This document shows, one piece after another, positions 14,801-24,008 of a stretch of DNA of 64,000 nt (position 1 is its first letter; each line of letters opens with the position of its first letter). This stretch comes from CAWCGU01 sp963795195 (GTDB taxonomy: Bacteria; Actinomycetota; Thermoleophilia; Solirubrobacterales; 70-9): assembly GCA_963795195.1 (NCBI GenBank), contig CAWCGU010000006.1, forward strand, positions 186,001-250,000. Direction: 5' to 3'. The translations under genes and the position numbers were made by a program. The notes below the pieces were generated by a model that was not told where the DNA came from, did no database searches, and saw only the letters and a list, made by a program, of their open reading frames with translations.

Positions 14801-15884
14801 CGAGGAGCTTTCCGTCCGAAGTGAACTCTGCGTCTCCGCTCGGCACCGGTCCGTTGAACGCCTCCCAGCATTCGCCCGATGTCTGGAAGGCACCGGAGCT
14901 GAGTTCTCCACCAGCCTTCGCCTCAACAAGCCTGAGCTTGGCGTAGCCGGCAAAGCAGCCACCGCCGATATCGGGGCCTCCCGAGGGGGGATAGCACTTC
15001 CCGTCGATGACCGTCCATCCCCACTTGTAGCCGTTGCCCCCGCCAATCAATGGGTCATCCGGACTCGAGCAGGGGTGGTAGTCGTAGGGCTTCTCGTCGC
15101 CGGTGCCAAACGGTTTGTCCGGACCGGGAGGGTCATAGCCGCCATAGCCACCGCCCAGGCATGCGTAGATATCGCCGTAACACATCACCGGCATGTCAAC
15201 GTTCAGGCAGGGATGTTCCTCGGTTTTGGGGTAATCGGGCCCGTTCGCGCCTCCGGATTCTCCCAGCGCTCCACACGCCGTGTAGTCGTCTCGCAGGCAG
15301 TCCTGGTCCTTGTCGGCTGCGAACTCCAGACCAGACCGGGGCCGGTAGGTGACGAGGTTGTATCTGGACGGACAGACGCCCGCGGTCGGACCAGCGTGTA
15401 CGGGAGGATGCGGTGGACAAGCCACCGGCGGGTCCGCAGTCTTGCTCCTGAAGAGGATCTTCGAACCGCTCTTGGTGAAGTACGGATCGAATGCCAGGTC
15501 GTGCGTCTTCGAGAAGATCTCCGTTTTCGTGCCGTCGTAGAGATAGCAATAGTTCTTCTGAATTTCCGGTCGGTGCACCAGGATCTGGTTCGTTCCGTCT
15601 ACGTTCGCCATCCAGACACTCGGAGCGCCGGGCTCAAGACGCGTGGAGTGGTAGGCCAGCTTCTTCCCGTTCGGCGAGAACGCAGGCGCGCCCGTGATCC
15701 CCTTGTCGTCGATCGTCTTCTTCTGCTTAGTGCCCGAAGGGCTGATCGTCCAGATTTCGTTGCCGCGCTCGTAGGCGATCCGGCCGTTCTGGCCCTTGTA
15801 GGTGGCGTCGGACGCCGCTGGAACAGCAAGGGAGATCAGCAGCAAGACAGGCATCGCCTTGATTGCTCGCACCCCGCTGCTCAT
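11892..15884 (-). CDS. giant secreted protein: TolB-like propeller, Ig-like modules, C-terminal LRP-like propeller (copy 1)
   Basis: About 1330 aa from the ATG at 15884 (MSSGVRAIKAM), followed by a signal peptide (h-region PVLLLISLAVPAA) and mature start near ATYKGQNGRIAYE. An ATG at 15923 in frame is possible. Residues ~30-490 hold PD40/TolB-type propeller blades (for example GKQIAFTSTRTGNSEIF). About six Ig-like modules with paired Cys follow, then a C-terminal propeller of repeats like IGRANLDGTGV...PCGIAVNGSHVYW. Residues ~587-1330 are encoded by the 2.2-kb repeat shared with the gene at 43641-47366. No LPXTG or C-terminal membrane anchor is visible. Function unknown; extracellular binding or adhesion is inference. 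Confidence 0.85.
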   Translation of the reverse strand: MSSGVRAIKAMPVLLLISLAVPAASDATYKGQNGRIAYERGNEIWTISPSGTKQKKTIDDKGITGAPAFSPNGKKLAYHSTRLEPGAPSVWMANVDGTNQILVHRPEIQKNYCYLYDGTKTEIFSKTHDLAFDPYFTKSGSKILFRSKTADPPVACPPHPPVHAGPTAGVCPSRYNLVTYRPRSGLEFAADKDQDCLRDDYTACGALGESGGANGPDYPKTEEHPCLNVDMPVMCYGDIYACLGGGYGGYDPPGPDKPFGTGDEKPYDYHPCSSPDDPLIGGGNGYKWGWTVIDGKCYPPSGGPDIGGGCFAGYAKLRLVEAKAGGELSSGAFQTSGECWEAFNGPVPSGDAEFTSDGKLLVFSHVGGGLGAAPANGGKTYELFSNATAPSVSPASNRIAFQRLTAAGIDIFSANLDGSGAIQLTESAGSNSEPVFSPDGKQIAFTSTRTGNSEIFVMNVDGSNEQQITTTPENEFRPDWGPADPPNTKITSGVTGITNDTPQTFKFRAEPANAPGVNKFQCGFLTEFQIENSPTLDVTQSIIWKNCNNKQHTLSKTDLGADGGYTFYVRAIDSDGIVDPTPDTRSFTLDTVPPDTLITESPLGTVGGQQNLVFKQQAVGPVGTIVGASPFVCKLGIQGKALKQVNAFPKKCNSTLNLKPDDGLYDKSGTYVYTAAARDAAGNVDQTPAESLPFIVDADGPDVKIIPPSPEKVTSDQTPSLYFEGPEDAVGFQCRFIFGNDKPGPDDKFKDCTSGKPSKKLKEGSWRFEVIALDAFGNVGKKASRVFKIDKKGPPKTEITSGPEGVVTELSPFTFKANRKDAEFDCALQPEGSQGKLKYSECSSPKSYPSQPDGEYTLYVRGFVPGAKGKDDAVFEKPPATRTFTVDTTSPTVEITSGPDFAGNPGQPTASFTYSASESARFTCSVGLAAAVVVSEADCNDPAGFTSGPLASGDYIFRVIARDTAGLHGSAARTFSIDTSPETTITSRPAESSSDHGPAWTFVSSTPGSTFSCRLSKQGDTLGGFFPCSSPFRASLAVGNRTFEVFATDPHGVSDPSPATDGFFITEQLLWGNYGNGSGTTIGRANLDGTGVDHNFITGASGPCSVAMDENHIYWTNQSSDSIGRAKLDGTGVNQNFITTGDQPCGIAVNGSHVYWSEYGNDSVNRRPVDGSGSNQMIIQSFGAPDPDFIALDSNFLYFSHDGNAVHPGLIGRANLDGTGLNTGFIDPNGGGGDPDPPTNPTGVAVNSTHIFIANTDPQAIQRATIAGTGNMNIVNGSVEACGVAVSSNHVFWANKGGAANSIGRANLDGSSPNQSFISGANEPCGVAVG
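11896..14126 (-). repeat. 2231-bp direct repeat, copy 1
   Basis: The same sequence recurs at 43645-45875 in the same orientation at a constant offset of 31,749 bp, so no indels. Reading both copies I find one substitution, A at 13217 versus G at 44966, giving Ser versus Pro. The repeat covers the 3' two-thirds of one gene and stops abruptly at both edges. At the low edge it ends four bases inside the two different stop contexts. Confidence 0.95.
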
Positions 15885-16077
15885 CGTGCGCCCACGTTCC
15901 CCGCTCTCGCCTCTCGACTTCATGGCTTGAAGGTCACCCTTCGGCTCGCACTGGATGCTCGTCCCATGTTGCAACCTCTTTCCTGTATCCCGGGTCGGTC
16001 GCCTCCAGTGACTTCCAACCGTGTGACGACCATAAACGGAACGCTCGACGCAGACTGTGACCCTCATCCACTTGTTG

Positions 16078-16096
16078 TCAAGGCGTATCGCCTTGA
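16078..16096 (-). terminator. hairpin after the giant secreted gene
   Basis: A perfect 8-bp stem (TCAAGGCG / CGCCTTGA) with a 3-nt loop lies 23 nt past the stop at 16119. There is no U-run, so it may only stabilise the transcript end or aid a factor-dependent stop. The rest of 15885-16118 (234 bp) holds only the upstream region of the next gene. Confidence 0.4.
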
Positions 16097-16118
16097 TCTT
16101 CCCCCGATATTTGGCAGC

Positions 16119-19100
16119 TCAGCCCCTGCCCAGGCCCAGGCGATCGCTTGCGGCTCCCTTCGACGAGATGCCGAATATGTCCCTGGTCTGCACCTTCACC
16201 TCAACAGTTCCGCGCTGGTTGGCAACCACCGGCAGCTTGAGACCGGATCCGGTCGGAAAGTAGAGGTATTCGCGCCCGTCTGGCAGCGTTACTTCGACTC
16301 GGTAGTGGTCACTGCCGGCGACGTCGGCCCAGTCGGCACGAAGGCCCGACGGGGTTCGATTGAGATCGAGACCTGACGGCCTGTCCGGTCGCCTCGCCTT
16401 CGGGCTGGTGTAGGTGTCGACCTCGACGATGTCCACCGGCAGGCCCTCATCGTCTGTGATGTACGCGGTGATCGTCCGCTGCTCACGCAATCCGGGGAAC
16501 GGCGTGAAGTCCTTGGACACCCGAGTGAAGGTCTCCTTTCCGGTGTAGCCAACGCGCACCGGAGTCGACGAATTGCGACGGGTAGAGAGAACACGCTCTT
16601 GGCCTCGCGGCAGGTCCGCGTTGATGGTCCGCAGCAGCTGGCCGCCCGACGCGCCGCTTTCGTAGAGGCTGACGGTAAGTCCTGGCCTCTCCTCGATCTT
16701 GACGTCGACGGCGCGATTCTGGCCAGTGCCGCGAACGGTCCCCGTGACAGTCGGCGCGGAGTCTCCGACTGCGATCACCGGGTCCAGAATCGGACTAGAG
16801 CCTTCGATGGCCCGCATCGTCCAGGTCCCGGGAGCGGGGTCGGCAACCATGGCGTGGGTGATGTCGCGCTCGCGGTCGACCACGGTCACGTTGTCGGCGC
16901 CGCTCAGATCCCTGAAGTCCGTTTCGGGGTCCTCGGGAGGCGCGGTCTCAGGGTCTGCATCGACGATTCGTCCGTCTGGGCCCTCAAGCACGAAATGAGG
17001 GAGTCCATCGGTTCCCGGCCCGGAGACGATCACACCCGGCGTCCCGGGCTCCACGACGAAGGTCTCTGACCCGACGGCGCGCGCCGGATCGGCAGAGGCG
17101 TGCGCCACGCCGCCACCACCGCCGCCCGACTCGCGGCCGCCTGCCGCCGCGGCCGAAAAGGTGTTGCCGACCGGGTTGCCATTTCCGTCGAGGTAGGTCA
17201 CGTAGGTGTTCGAGCCGCCGGCGATCTGGACCCTGACGTCGTCGACCTCACAGCCCCACACGTACGGGGTCGGAAACTCACCGTAGACCCAGGACGCTCC
17301 CGGCTTCCACCCGCCGATGCGCAGGCAAGCCGCTACTCCCTTGCTCGAGAGCAGGCCCTCGGCGCCGGCGCACATCGTCCAGGGGATGTACAGGCACGCC
17401 TTTACCGCACCGTAGGCGTTGAACTTCGGGAACTTCGCCTCAAAATTGACGTGCCCCTGAAGCGATGCGACGTCCTCGAACTCAAGCTTCCCTTTGACGT
17501 CAATCATCACGTACCCGTTCGAGTAGATCTCGCTGAGCAGAGTCACCGGAATGCCGATCACATTCACGTTTCCCTTGATACGCAGGACATCCGAGCGGTC
17601 GGGATAGAAGGCGGCTCCGACGCTCACGGTGCCCGTCGCCAGCGCGAACCCAAGCACCTTGGGCCCGAACGTGAAGTCGAAGTCACCGCAGACCGCCAGC
17701 GTTGGAACGCCGTAGTCGTAGTGGACCTGAAACACCTCAAATGACTGGTAGATGGAGATCAGCAGCTTCTCCCAATCCTCCAGGACCCCGTCCCCGTCCT
17801 CGACGTATTCGAGGACGGAAATTGTCTTCTGGCCGACATGATCGACACACGACGCGGTGGGCTGATAGATCGGAGCGCCGCTGGCGTCGACCTGCGGAGC
17901 TTCGACCTGCACGCCGATTCGCTGAATGAAGAACGTCGGGCCCGCGGGGATTCCCGGACTGCCGAATCCGACGTCGGCGCGGCCGTAGGCGAACTGACCG
18001 TTGATGATCGCCAGCTCACCGCTGACGCCGAAGCTTCCCTTGGATCCGGGCAACGACATCGATGCCTTGGCGTAGAACCCGTCCGTCACGCGCTCGAACT
18101 TGAGATTTGCGAAGTCGAGGTCTCCGAACATCGACGCACCCGGCACATCGAATTTCGGGAAGACGCTGCCTCCGGCCTTGAACGTCGCGGCCTTCGTGGC
18201 GTTCGATCCGCCCAGGGAGGGCGGAAGTTTGAGGTTGGCCACCAAGTTGATGACGTTGGGCGTTCCGGGGACCTGCGGCTTGCCCTTGAAGTCGAGCTTG
18301 ATGCCGTCGAGGTTGACCGTCTTGGGACTGAGACCGTTGAGATCCGTGCCCTTCAGTTTCCACGAGAGCTTGCCGTCGGCGATCTCGATCAGCTCACCGC
18401 CGGTCTCGATCCTCGTGGCGACCGTCGCACTGCCGGCCGTCAGCGTGGTCGGATCGTTCGTGGTCGGAAAGTCCGTGACCTTGAAGTAGGTCGTCTTGCC
18501 GGTCGGTTCGATTTCGAGGCCGTTGACGGTTCCCTTCCCCGTGACGAAGTAGGTCCGCTTGGCAACTTTGCCCTTATTGGCGCCGGCGCTGTACTTCTTG
18601 ATGACCCGATCGATGCAGTCTGCGTGGATCTGGAGTTTGCCCACGTTGACTTTTCCGCCCGTCTGCTCGCTGAGCGCACACGCAGCCTCGACTGAGACTT
18701 TGCGGGTGACGGTGTTGCTCACGCCCCCCTCGGAGTCGTTGGCCGCAGCCGCGTAGGTGATCGAGCCTGGCTTGCTTGCTACGAAGTCCTTGGTGCCGTC
18801 GAAGTCCGTGCCTTCGAACGGCCCGACCGTGCCGTCGTCATTGGTGTCGAAGGTCCAGAATGTCGGCGAGCCCTCCTCTGGGTCAGATCCCACACCGGTC
18901 AGTGAGAGGGTGGCGCCGAGGTCGACCTGCACCGGCTGCGCCGCCGTGAAGCCGCCGACTTCCAGACGCGCAGCGGTCGGTGGCTGATTCGCAAGCACCT
19001 CCACGACGACCTCTCTGGTCGCCTGGGCGCCGGTCGGAGCGGTCACGATCATCGTCACCGTCCAAGGCTCTCCAGCGGGGGCGAACGGGAAGGTCGTCTC

Positions 19101-20750
19101 GATCGTCTTCCCGGTCTTTTCAGAAACAGCGCCGCTTAGGCCCTTCCACTTGAAGGTCAGCGCCGCGTCGGGGCCGTCCGGATTGCTGGCTGACCCGGTC
19201 AGCTCTACCGTGCTTCCGGGACGAATCGGCGTGTCGAGAGGTGCGCTCACCTTCTTGACCGTGGCCGAGAGTCCCGTCGGGGGCGCCGCCTCCTTGCCGA
19301 GACGGAAGACGCGCGGGAAATGGTCCAGTGGGTCGTATTCGGTTGTGGCCATCACGGGCTGACCGGTTTCCACTTGGTTTTCGACCACCGCTTCGCGGCC
19401 TGCGACTGTGGGCTGGAAGGCGGCTACGTGCTCGAAACCCAAATCTGGTGAGACTGGATCAAAGCTCGTATCAGGCGCTCCCGTCGAGGTCAGCCTCATC
19501 GCCGTCGCCGCGGTTTCACCGCCGTCGATCGCGTAGCCGGCGCCGAGATAGCGATCGCCGAGCACGTTCGTGAGCCCGGTCAAGCCAAAGGCGCCGTCGG
19601 GCAGTGTCAGCAAGCGCCGCCCCGGAAGCGACGGATCCCCGAAACCGTTGACAAGCGCACCGCCGGCGCTGATCTTGGCGATCATCGGCGCGACGCCCTC
19701 GCCGGTCCCGTCGACCTCGCCGACGACTGCGATGGAGCCGTCGTCGTTCAGCTCGAGCGCGGTCGCCCGTGCCGAGAGCACTGTCACGCCCTGGGTGAAA
19801 ACAAGCTCACGCAGCCCTGGGGCGGGGCTGCCGCCGAAAGCGGCATCGAGCTCACCGGTGAGCGCCAGCCGGGCGACGAGTGCGCGCTCACCCGCCGCAG
19901 GACCGGGAGTGTCGGCGTCAATGGCCAAGATCGGCCGTCCCGCTGGATCGGCGGAGACATCATTTACTCGCGTGCGCTCGCTGTCGATTCGGAAGAGGCT
20001 CACGCCAGGATCGGGACTGGGGTCGAAAACCGCGTCTGGTGTCGCACTCGCACCGGTCAGCTTGACCACGATCGCGCGCGAGACGGTCACAGGTGTGGCG
20101 GGCTGGGTATAGCCCGCAACCAGGATTTCGGATCCGGCTGAATTCGTTGCCAGGCCGGTCAGGCGCGCACTTTCCACTGCGAGGTTGAGCGGAATCCCCA
20201 CCGTCCGCCGACCCGTGCCGCCGGCGAACGTCGTGTCCCTGTTTCCGTTGAGCCTGTTCCACCTCTCCACCGCCCACTGGGTGGACCCCCCGTCGACCTG
20301 GCTCCAGCTGACGAAGAGGTTGCCGGTCGCTGGATCGCGCTCCAGATGGGGGTCGCGGTATTCGACCGGGTCTTCCGGCGTCGGCCCGAACGTCCTTAGG
20401 CCTTCGCTTCCGAATGTTGCCTTCGGCTGTCCGTTGTGATGAAGCGCGGCAACCCAGATGTGACCGTTGGGGGTGTTCGCGTTTGGACTCGTGAAGTTGC
20501 CGGCGACGAAGACGCCACCGTTGCCGCCCGGGATCGTGGCGATGTCGGTGACGATTCCCGGGTCCGTCCCGATTGGCTCCGCAATTCCGTCGGGTGCCGC
20601 AAACGTGCTGTCGATCTGATTCGGAAGCGCCGATGCCTGCGATGTCAGCAGTAAGGTCGCGGCCGCCGTCGAAAGGCAGGCTGCCGTCGCCGCCACGCGC
20701 CATCGCCTGGCTGACGAAAACCCAAACCCCTTCTCCCCAAACCCCAGCAC
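16119..20750 (-). CDS. giant secreted protein with delta-60-like repeats, PKD/Ig-like and FN3-like modules
   Basis: About 1543 aa. A twin-Arg-containing n-region (SSARRWRV) and a hydrophobic stretch (AATAACLSTAAATLLL) make a signal peptide ending near QASA. Residues ~45-500 contain repeats resembling the uncharacterised delta-60 repeat (LDAAFGGSPAPG, DTSFDPVSPDLG, ATFGSEGLRTFG), a likely propeller. PKD/Ig-like modules follow (~520-720), then a long beta-rich region with several Cys, a Gly-rich hinge (GGRESGGGGGG) and a final FN3-like domain (GLRADWADVAGSDHYRVEV). I use the GTG at 20750; the true start could be nearby. Function unknown. Confidence 0.75.
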   Translation of the reverse strand: MLGFGEKGFGFSSARRWRVAATAACLSTAAATLLLTSQASALPNQIDSTFAAPDGIAEPIGTDPGIVTDIATIPGGNGGVFVAGNFTSPNANTPNGHIWVAALHHNGQPKATFGSEGLRTFGPTPEDPVEYRDPHLERDPATGNLFVSWSQVDGGSTQWAVERWNRLNGNRDTTFAGGTGRRTVGIPLNLAVESARLTGLATNSAGSEILVAGYTQPATPVTVSRAIVVKLTGASATPDAVFDPSPDPGVSLFRIDSERTRVNDVSADPAGRPILAIDADTPGPAAGERALVARLALTGELDAAFGGSPAPGLRELVFTQGVTVLSARATALELNDDGSIAVVGEVDGTGEGVAPMIAKISAGGALVNGFGDPSLPGRRLLTLPDGAFGLTGLTNVLGDRYLGAGYAIDGGETAATAMRLTSTGAPDTSFDPVSPDLGFEHVAAFQPTVAGREAVVENQVETGQPVMATTEYDPLDHFPRVFRLGKEAAPPTGLSATVKKVSAPLDTPIRPGSTVELTGSASNPDGPDAALTFKWKGLSGAVSEKTGKTIETTFPFAPAGEPWTVTMIVTAPTGAQATREVVVEVLANQPPTAARLEVGGFTAAQPVQVDLGATLSLTGVGSDPEEGSPTFWTFDTNDDGTVGPFEGTDFDGTKDFVASKPGSITYAAAANDSEGGVSNTVTRKVSVEAACALSEQTGGKVNVGKLQIHADCIDRVIKKYSAGANKGKVAKRTYFVTGKGTVNGLEIEPTGKTTYFKVTDFPTTNDPTTLTAGSATVATRIETGGELIEIADGKLSWKLKGTDLNGLSPKTVNLDGIKLDFKGKPQVPGTPNVINLVANLKLPPSLGGSNATKAATFKAGGSVFPKFDVPGASMFGDLDFANLKFERVTDGFYAKASMSLPGSKGSFGVSGELAIINGQFAYGRADVGFGSPGIPAGPTFFIQRIGVQVEAPQVDASGAPIYQPTASCVDHVGQKTISVLEYVEDGDGVLEDWEKLLISIYQSFEVFQVHYDYGVPTLAVCGDFDFTFGPKVLGFALATGTVSVGAAFYPDRSDVLRIKGNVNVIGIPVTLLSEIYSNGYVMIDVKGKLEFEDVASLQGHVNFEAKFPKFNAYGAVKACLYIPWTMCAGAEGLLSSKGVAACLRIGGWKPGASWVYGEFPTPYVWGCEVDDVRVQIAGGSNTYVTYLDGNGNPVGNTFSAAAAGGRESGGGGGGVAHASADPARAVGSETFVVEPGTPGVIVSGPGTDGLPHFVLEGPDGRIVDADPETAPPEDPETDFRDLSGADNVTVVDRERDITHAMVADPAPGTWTMRAIEGSSPILDPVIAVGDSAPTVTGTVRGTGQNRAVDVKIEERPGLTVSLYESGASGGQLLRTINADLPRGQERVLSTRRNSSTPVRVGYTGKETFTRVSKDFTPFPGLREQRTITAYITDDEGLPVDIVEVDTYTSPKARRPDRPSGLDLNRTPSGLRADWADVAGSDHYRVEVTLPDGREYLYFPTGSGLKLPVVANQRGTVEVKVQTRDIFGISSKGAASDRLGLGRG

Positions 20751-20839
20751 CCCCTTCCAGAGTAGCGTAAATTCCAAACCCAAGCTGCCATCGTTGACTT
20801 TCTCGATATCTACCTTGGACGCCTGCGGGCGCCGTACGG

Positions 20840-21997
20840 CTACGCGACCGGGGCGGCGGCGCTGACGGCTATACAGACCCGATCGACTTCTGCCTCGCTC
20901 ATGCTCGGATAAAACGGCAGCGCCACCGAGCGCCCGCCCGCGGCCTCGGCTACCGGGAACTCGCCTCCCCTGAAACCGAAGCGCTCGCGGTAGTAGGGCA
21001 TCAGATGGATGCATGGCAGATACGCCTTGGCCTCGATGCCTCGGGCCATCAGCGCCGCAATCACCCCGTCGCGATCTGCGCCGACCGGCAGTTGAACCAC
21101 ATAGACAAACCAGCTGCGACGCCCCTCACCTCGATCCGCGCAGGGAAGCACCAGCCCATTGGGGTCTCCTTCCCCCGCCCGCGCCCCGCCGGTGACGGTC
21201 AGCCGCTCCGCGTACATGTCCGCCACGGCCGCGCGCTGGGCGAGCCTCTCAGCAAGCCGCTCGAGTTGGGCCACGCCCAGCGCCGCCGCCACGTCGGAGA
21301 GCCGGTAGTTGAAGCCCAGGCGATCGTGGTCCATGACGCCCATGTCGGGCGACCGGCCCTGGTTTCGCTCGCTGCGAAAGCGGGCGCCGATCTCCGGGTC
21401 CGTGGGGATCAGCATGCCCCCCTCCCCCGTCGCCAGCTGCTTGTTCGGATAGAAGGCAAAGGTGGCGAGGTTGCCGCGTGAGCCGAGTCGCCGGCCCTCC
21501 GAATCGACGGCTCCGATCGCCTGGCAGGCGTCCTCCACCAGGCCGACGCCGTACTTCGCCGCCAGAGCTTCGAGCTCGGCGATGGCGGCGGGATAGCCGA
21601 AGATGTGCACGGGAAGCAGCCCGGCGGCGCCGTTGTCGAGCGCATCCGCCGCCGCCGCGGGGTCGATGTTGAGCGTGACCGGGTCGATGTCGCAGAAGAC
21701 CGGCTCGGCGCCCTCGTAAAGCAGGCAGTTCGCCGTCGCCACGAAGCTCAGCGGTGTGGTCACGATCCGCTCGCCTGCCCCCCAGCCCAGGGCGCGCGCG
21801 CCGAGGTGAAGCGCGGTCGTGCCGCTGGAGACCGCAACAGCATCGTCGACACCGAGCCAGGCCGCGAACTCCCGCTCGAAACGCTCCACCATCGGACCGA
21901 GCGAGAGCCGGCCCGAGCGCAGCACCTCGAGCACCAGCTCCTCCTCCCGTTCGCCGAGTTCGGGTTTCGCCAGCGGGATGCGCTCCATCTCACTCAT
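20840..21997 (-). CDS. DegT/DnrJ/EryC1/StrS family aminotransferase
   Basis: PLP enzyme of the sugar-aminotransferase family (385 aa), which transaminates keto-sugars for cell-surface glycans or antibiotics; the substrate here is unknown. The PLP lysine is in FYPNKQLATGEGGM. N-terminal PLAKPELGEREEELVLEVLRSG and SSGTTALHLGARALG are typical. It is the last gene of the ilvE-cimA-orf-degT run, with ATG AGT GAG ATG at 21997. The frame upstream stays open back to the stop of the 96-aa gene at 22109, so a longer form cannot be excluded. Confidence 0.92.
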   Translation of the reverse strand: MSEMERIPLAKPELGEREEELVLEVLRSGRLSLGPMVERFEREFAAWLGVDDAVAVSSGTTALHLGARALGWGAGERIVTTPLSFVATANCLLYEGAEPVFCDIDPVTLNIDPAAAADALDNGAAGLLPVHIFGYPAAIAELEALAAKYGVGLVEDACQAIGAVDSEGRRLGSRGNLATFAFYPNKQLATGEGGMLIPTDPEIGARFRSERNQGRSPDMGVMDHDRLGFNYRLSDVAAALGVAQLERLAERLAQRAAVADMYAERLTVTGGARAGEGDPNGLVLPCADRGEGRRSWFVYVVQLPVGADRDGVIAALMARGIEAKAYLPCIHLMPYYRERFGFRGGEFPVAEAAGGRSVALPFYPSMSEAEVDRVCIAVSAAAPVA

Positions 21998-22108
21998 TCG
22001 CTGGAGACTGCCGGAAACGCCCTCGCCATGGTCGCGACAGGGCCGCGCTTCAAGTGCGGCGAGGCGCTGGGCTGCGGCGACCCGACGAGCCTCCAGGTCG
22101 TGCTCATG

Positions 22109-22399
22109 TCAATTAGTGCGCGCACGCTCTGCCGCTCGCGCAAAGCTGACGATCCGTGCGATCAGTGCGTTGTATCGCTGATGCGCCGTCAACGGATTCT
22201 CAGCGGCGAGCGACTCGTACAAACGATGCGAGGGCAGCTCCCCACCCGGGGGAACTGTGACGCCTATCGATCGCAGCCGCGGGGCGGCCATCGCGACCAG
22301 CAGGGCCGGCTGACTGTCAGCACCAGCCTCGAGGTCCGCCAGCCCGGCTTCGACGAGATCTGCGCAGGGAAGCCCGGCGAAGCGGTCGCTGAAACTCAT
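22109..22399 (-). CDS. hypothetical protein, 96 aa, coupled to cimA
   Basis: I do not recognise this protein. The ATG at 22399 overlaps the cimA stop (ATGA), so translation is probably coupled. It is soluble and helical (ADLVEAGLADLEAG, then HRLYESLAAENPLTAHQRYN, then LIARIVSFARAAERA) with no signal peptide or known motif. It ends in TGA. The same frame continues after that stop with coding-like sequence (EHDLEARRVAAAQRLAALEA) into the degT start. Position suggests a role tied to citramalate synthesis or simple operon hitch-hiking. Confidence 0.65.
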   Translation of the reverse strand: MSFSDRFAGLPCADLVEAGLADLEAGADSQPALLVAMAAPRLRSIGVTVPPGGELPSHRLYESLAAENPLTAHQRYNALIARIVSFARAAERARTN

Positions 22400-23985
22400 C
22401 GCGAGTCCGCCGTCACGGCGGGTGCGCGGCGCGGCTGGAAGGCGTACTCGAGCGACTCGACCAGCGCCTCCCACGATGCCTCGATGATGTTCTCGGAGAC
22501 ACCGATCGTGCCCCAGGAATCGTGGCCGTCCGAGGAGTCCAGCAGCACCCTCGTAACCGCGCCGGTGCCGTGGTTTTCGTCGAGGATGCGGACCTTGTAG
22601 TTGACGAGCTCAATGTCGGCGAGGTGCGGGTGATGCTCGGTGATCGCCTGGCGCAAGGCGGTGTCCAGCGCGTTGACCGGGCCGTTGCCCTCCGCGGTGC
22701 GGACGTAGCGCTCCTCGCCGACCCAGATCTTGATCGTGGCCTCGGTCTCAACGGCTCCGCCACGTCGCTTCTCGGTCGTCACCTTGAAGCTCTCGAACCT
22801 GAAGAGCGACTCATAGTGCTCGCTCTCACGCCGAAGTAGCAGCTCGAAGGAGGCATCGGCGGCCTCGTAGTGATAACCGAGGTGCTCGCGCTCCTTGAGG
22901 CGATCGACCACTCGCTTAGCCGTTTCCTCGTCGAGATCCAGCCCGGCCTCCTCGGCCCGGCTGAGGACTGTGCCCTTGCCCGAGAGCTCGGAAACGAGGA
23001 TCTGGCGGCGGTTGCCGACCAGCTCGGGCTCCATATGCTCGAAGGTCTGCGCGTCGGTCTGGATCCCGGCGACGTGCATCCCTCCCTTGTGGGCGAAGGC
23101 GTTGCGACCCACGTAAGGACGATCGGGATCCGGGGTCAGGTTGCAGAGCTCGTCGAGGAAGTGCGATGTGTCGGTCAGCAGCGCCATGCGCTCCGGGCCG
23201 ACGCACTCATAGCCGAGCTTCAGCTCGAGCGCCGGCAGCACCGAGACCAGGTTGGCGTTGCCGGTGCGCTCCCCGTAGCCGTTCATCGTTCCCTGGACCA
23301 TGCGGGCCCCGGCCTCGACGGCCGCCAGCGAGTTGGCGACGCCACACTCGGCGTCGTTGTGTGTGTGGATTCCGATCTCAGCCCGCTCGCCGAGGGCTCG
23401 CACGACCGCGGTGCTCGCCTCGGCGACCTGGCTGGGCAGACTGGCGCCGTTTGTGTCGCAGAGCGTCAGGTTCTCCGCTCCACCTTCGAGCGCTGCGGAA
23501 AGGCACTCGAGCGCGTAAGCGCTGTCGTCCCGATATCCGTCGAAGAAGTGCTCGGCGTCGTAGACGACCCGCTTGCCCTCGGAGAGGCAGAAGGCGACGG
23601 AGTCGCGGATCATCGCCAGGTTTTCCTCGCGAGAGACCTTGGTGACCTTCTCCAGGTGAAGCCCCCAGGTCTTGCCGACGAGCGTCACAGCCGGGGCGAA
23701 GGAGCCGACCAGAACCCGCAGCGCCTCATCCTCGGCGGCCTCGACGTCACGCCGGCGAGTCATGCCGAAGGCGCAGACCGTGGCGGTTTCGAAGCTCTCC
23801 TGCGCGAGCAGCTCGAAGAGCTCAACCTCCTTGGGGTTGGAGCTGGGGAAGCCGGCTTCGACGTAGTGGACGCCGAGCCGGTCGAGCGCGTGGACTACGC
23901 GGACTTTCTCGGCGGCCGACAGCGACATGCCCTGCCCCTGCATGCCGTCGCGAAGGGTGGTGTCGTAGAGGTGAACGGTGGTCAC
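22396..23985 (-). CDS. cimA: (R)-citramalate synthase
   Basis: Condenses acetyl-CoA and pyruvate to citramalate, opening the threonine-independent isoleucine route; LeuCD and LeuB would process the product. The 529-aa sequence starts DTTLRDGMQGQG, the CimA-type variant of the IPMS signature (leuA at 35.2 kb has DTTLRDGEQSPG). It also has HTHNDAECGVANS for metal binding and a C-terminal LeuA-dimer regulatory domain, the usual isoleucine-feedback site. The start is GTG at 23985 with AAAGG 7 nt upstream. A structured leader precedes it (24009-24130). Confidence 0.93.
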   Translation of the reverse strand: MTTVHLYDTTLRDGMQGQGMSLSAAEKVRVVHALDRLGVHYVEAGFPSSNPKEVELFELLAQESFETATVCAFGMTRRRDVEAAEDEALRVLVGSFAPAVTLVGKTWGLHLEKVTKVSREENLAMIRDSVAFCLSEGKRVVYDAEHFFDGYRDDSAYALECLSAALEGGAENLTLCDTNGASLPSQVAEASTAVVRALGERAEIGIHTHNDAECGVANSLAAVEAGARMVQGTMNGYGERTGNANLVSVLPALELKLGYECVGPERMALLTDTSHFLDELCNLTPDPDRPYVGRNAFAHKGGMHVAGIQTDAQTFEHMEPELVGNRRQILVSELSGKGTVLSRAEEAGLDLDEETAKRVVDRLKEREHLGYHYEAADASFELLLRRESEHYESLFRFESFKVTTEKRRGGAVETEATIKIWVGEERYVRTAEGNGPVNALDTALRQAITEHHPHLADIELVNYKVRILDENHGTGAVTRVLLDSSDGHDSWGTIGVSENIIEASWEALVESLEYAFQPRRAPAVTADSR

Positions 23986-24008
23986 AGTGATGCCTTTCTG
24001 GTTCGAGC

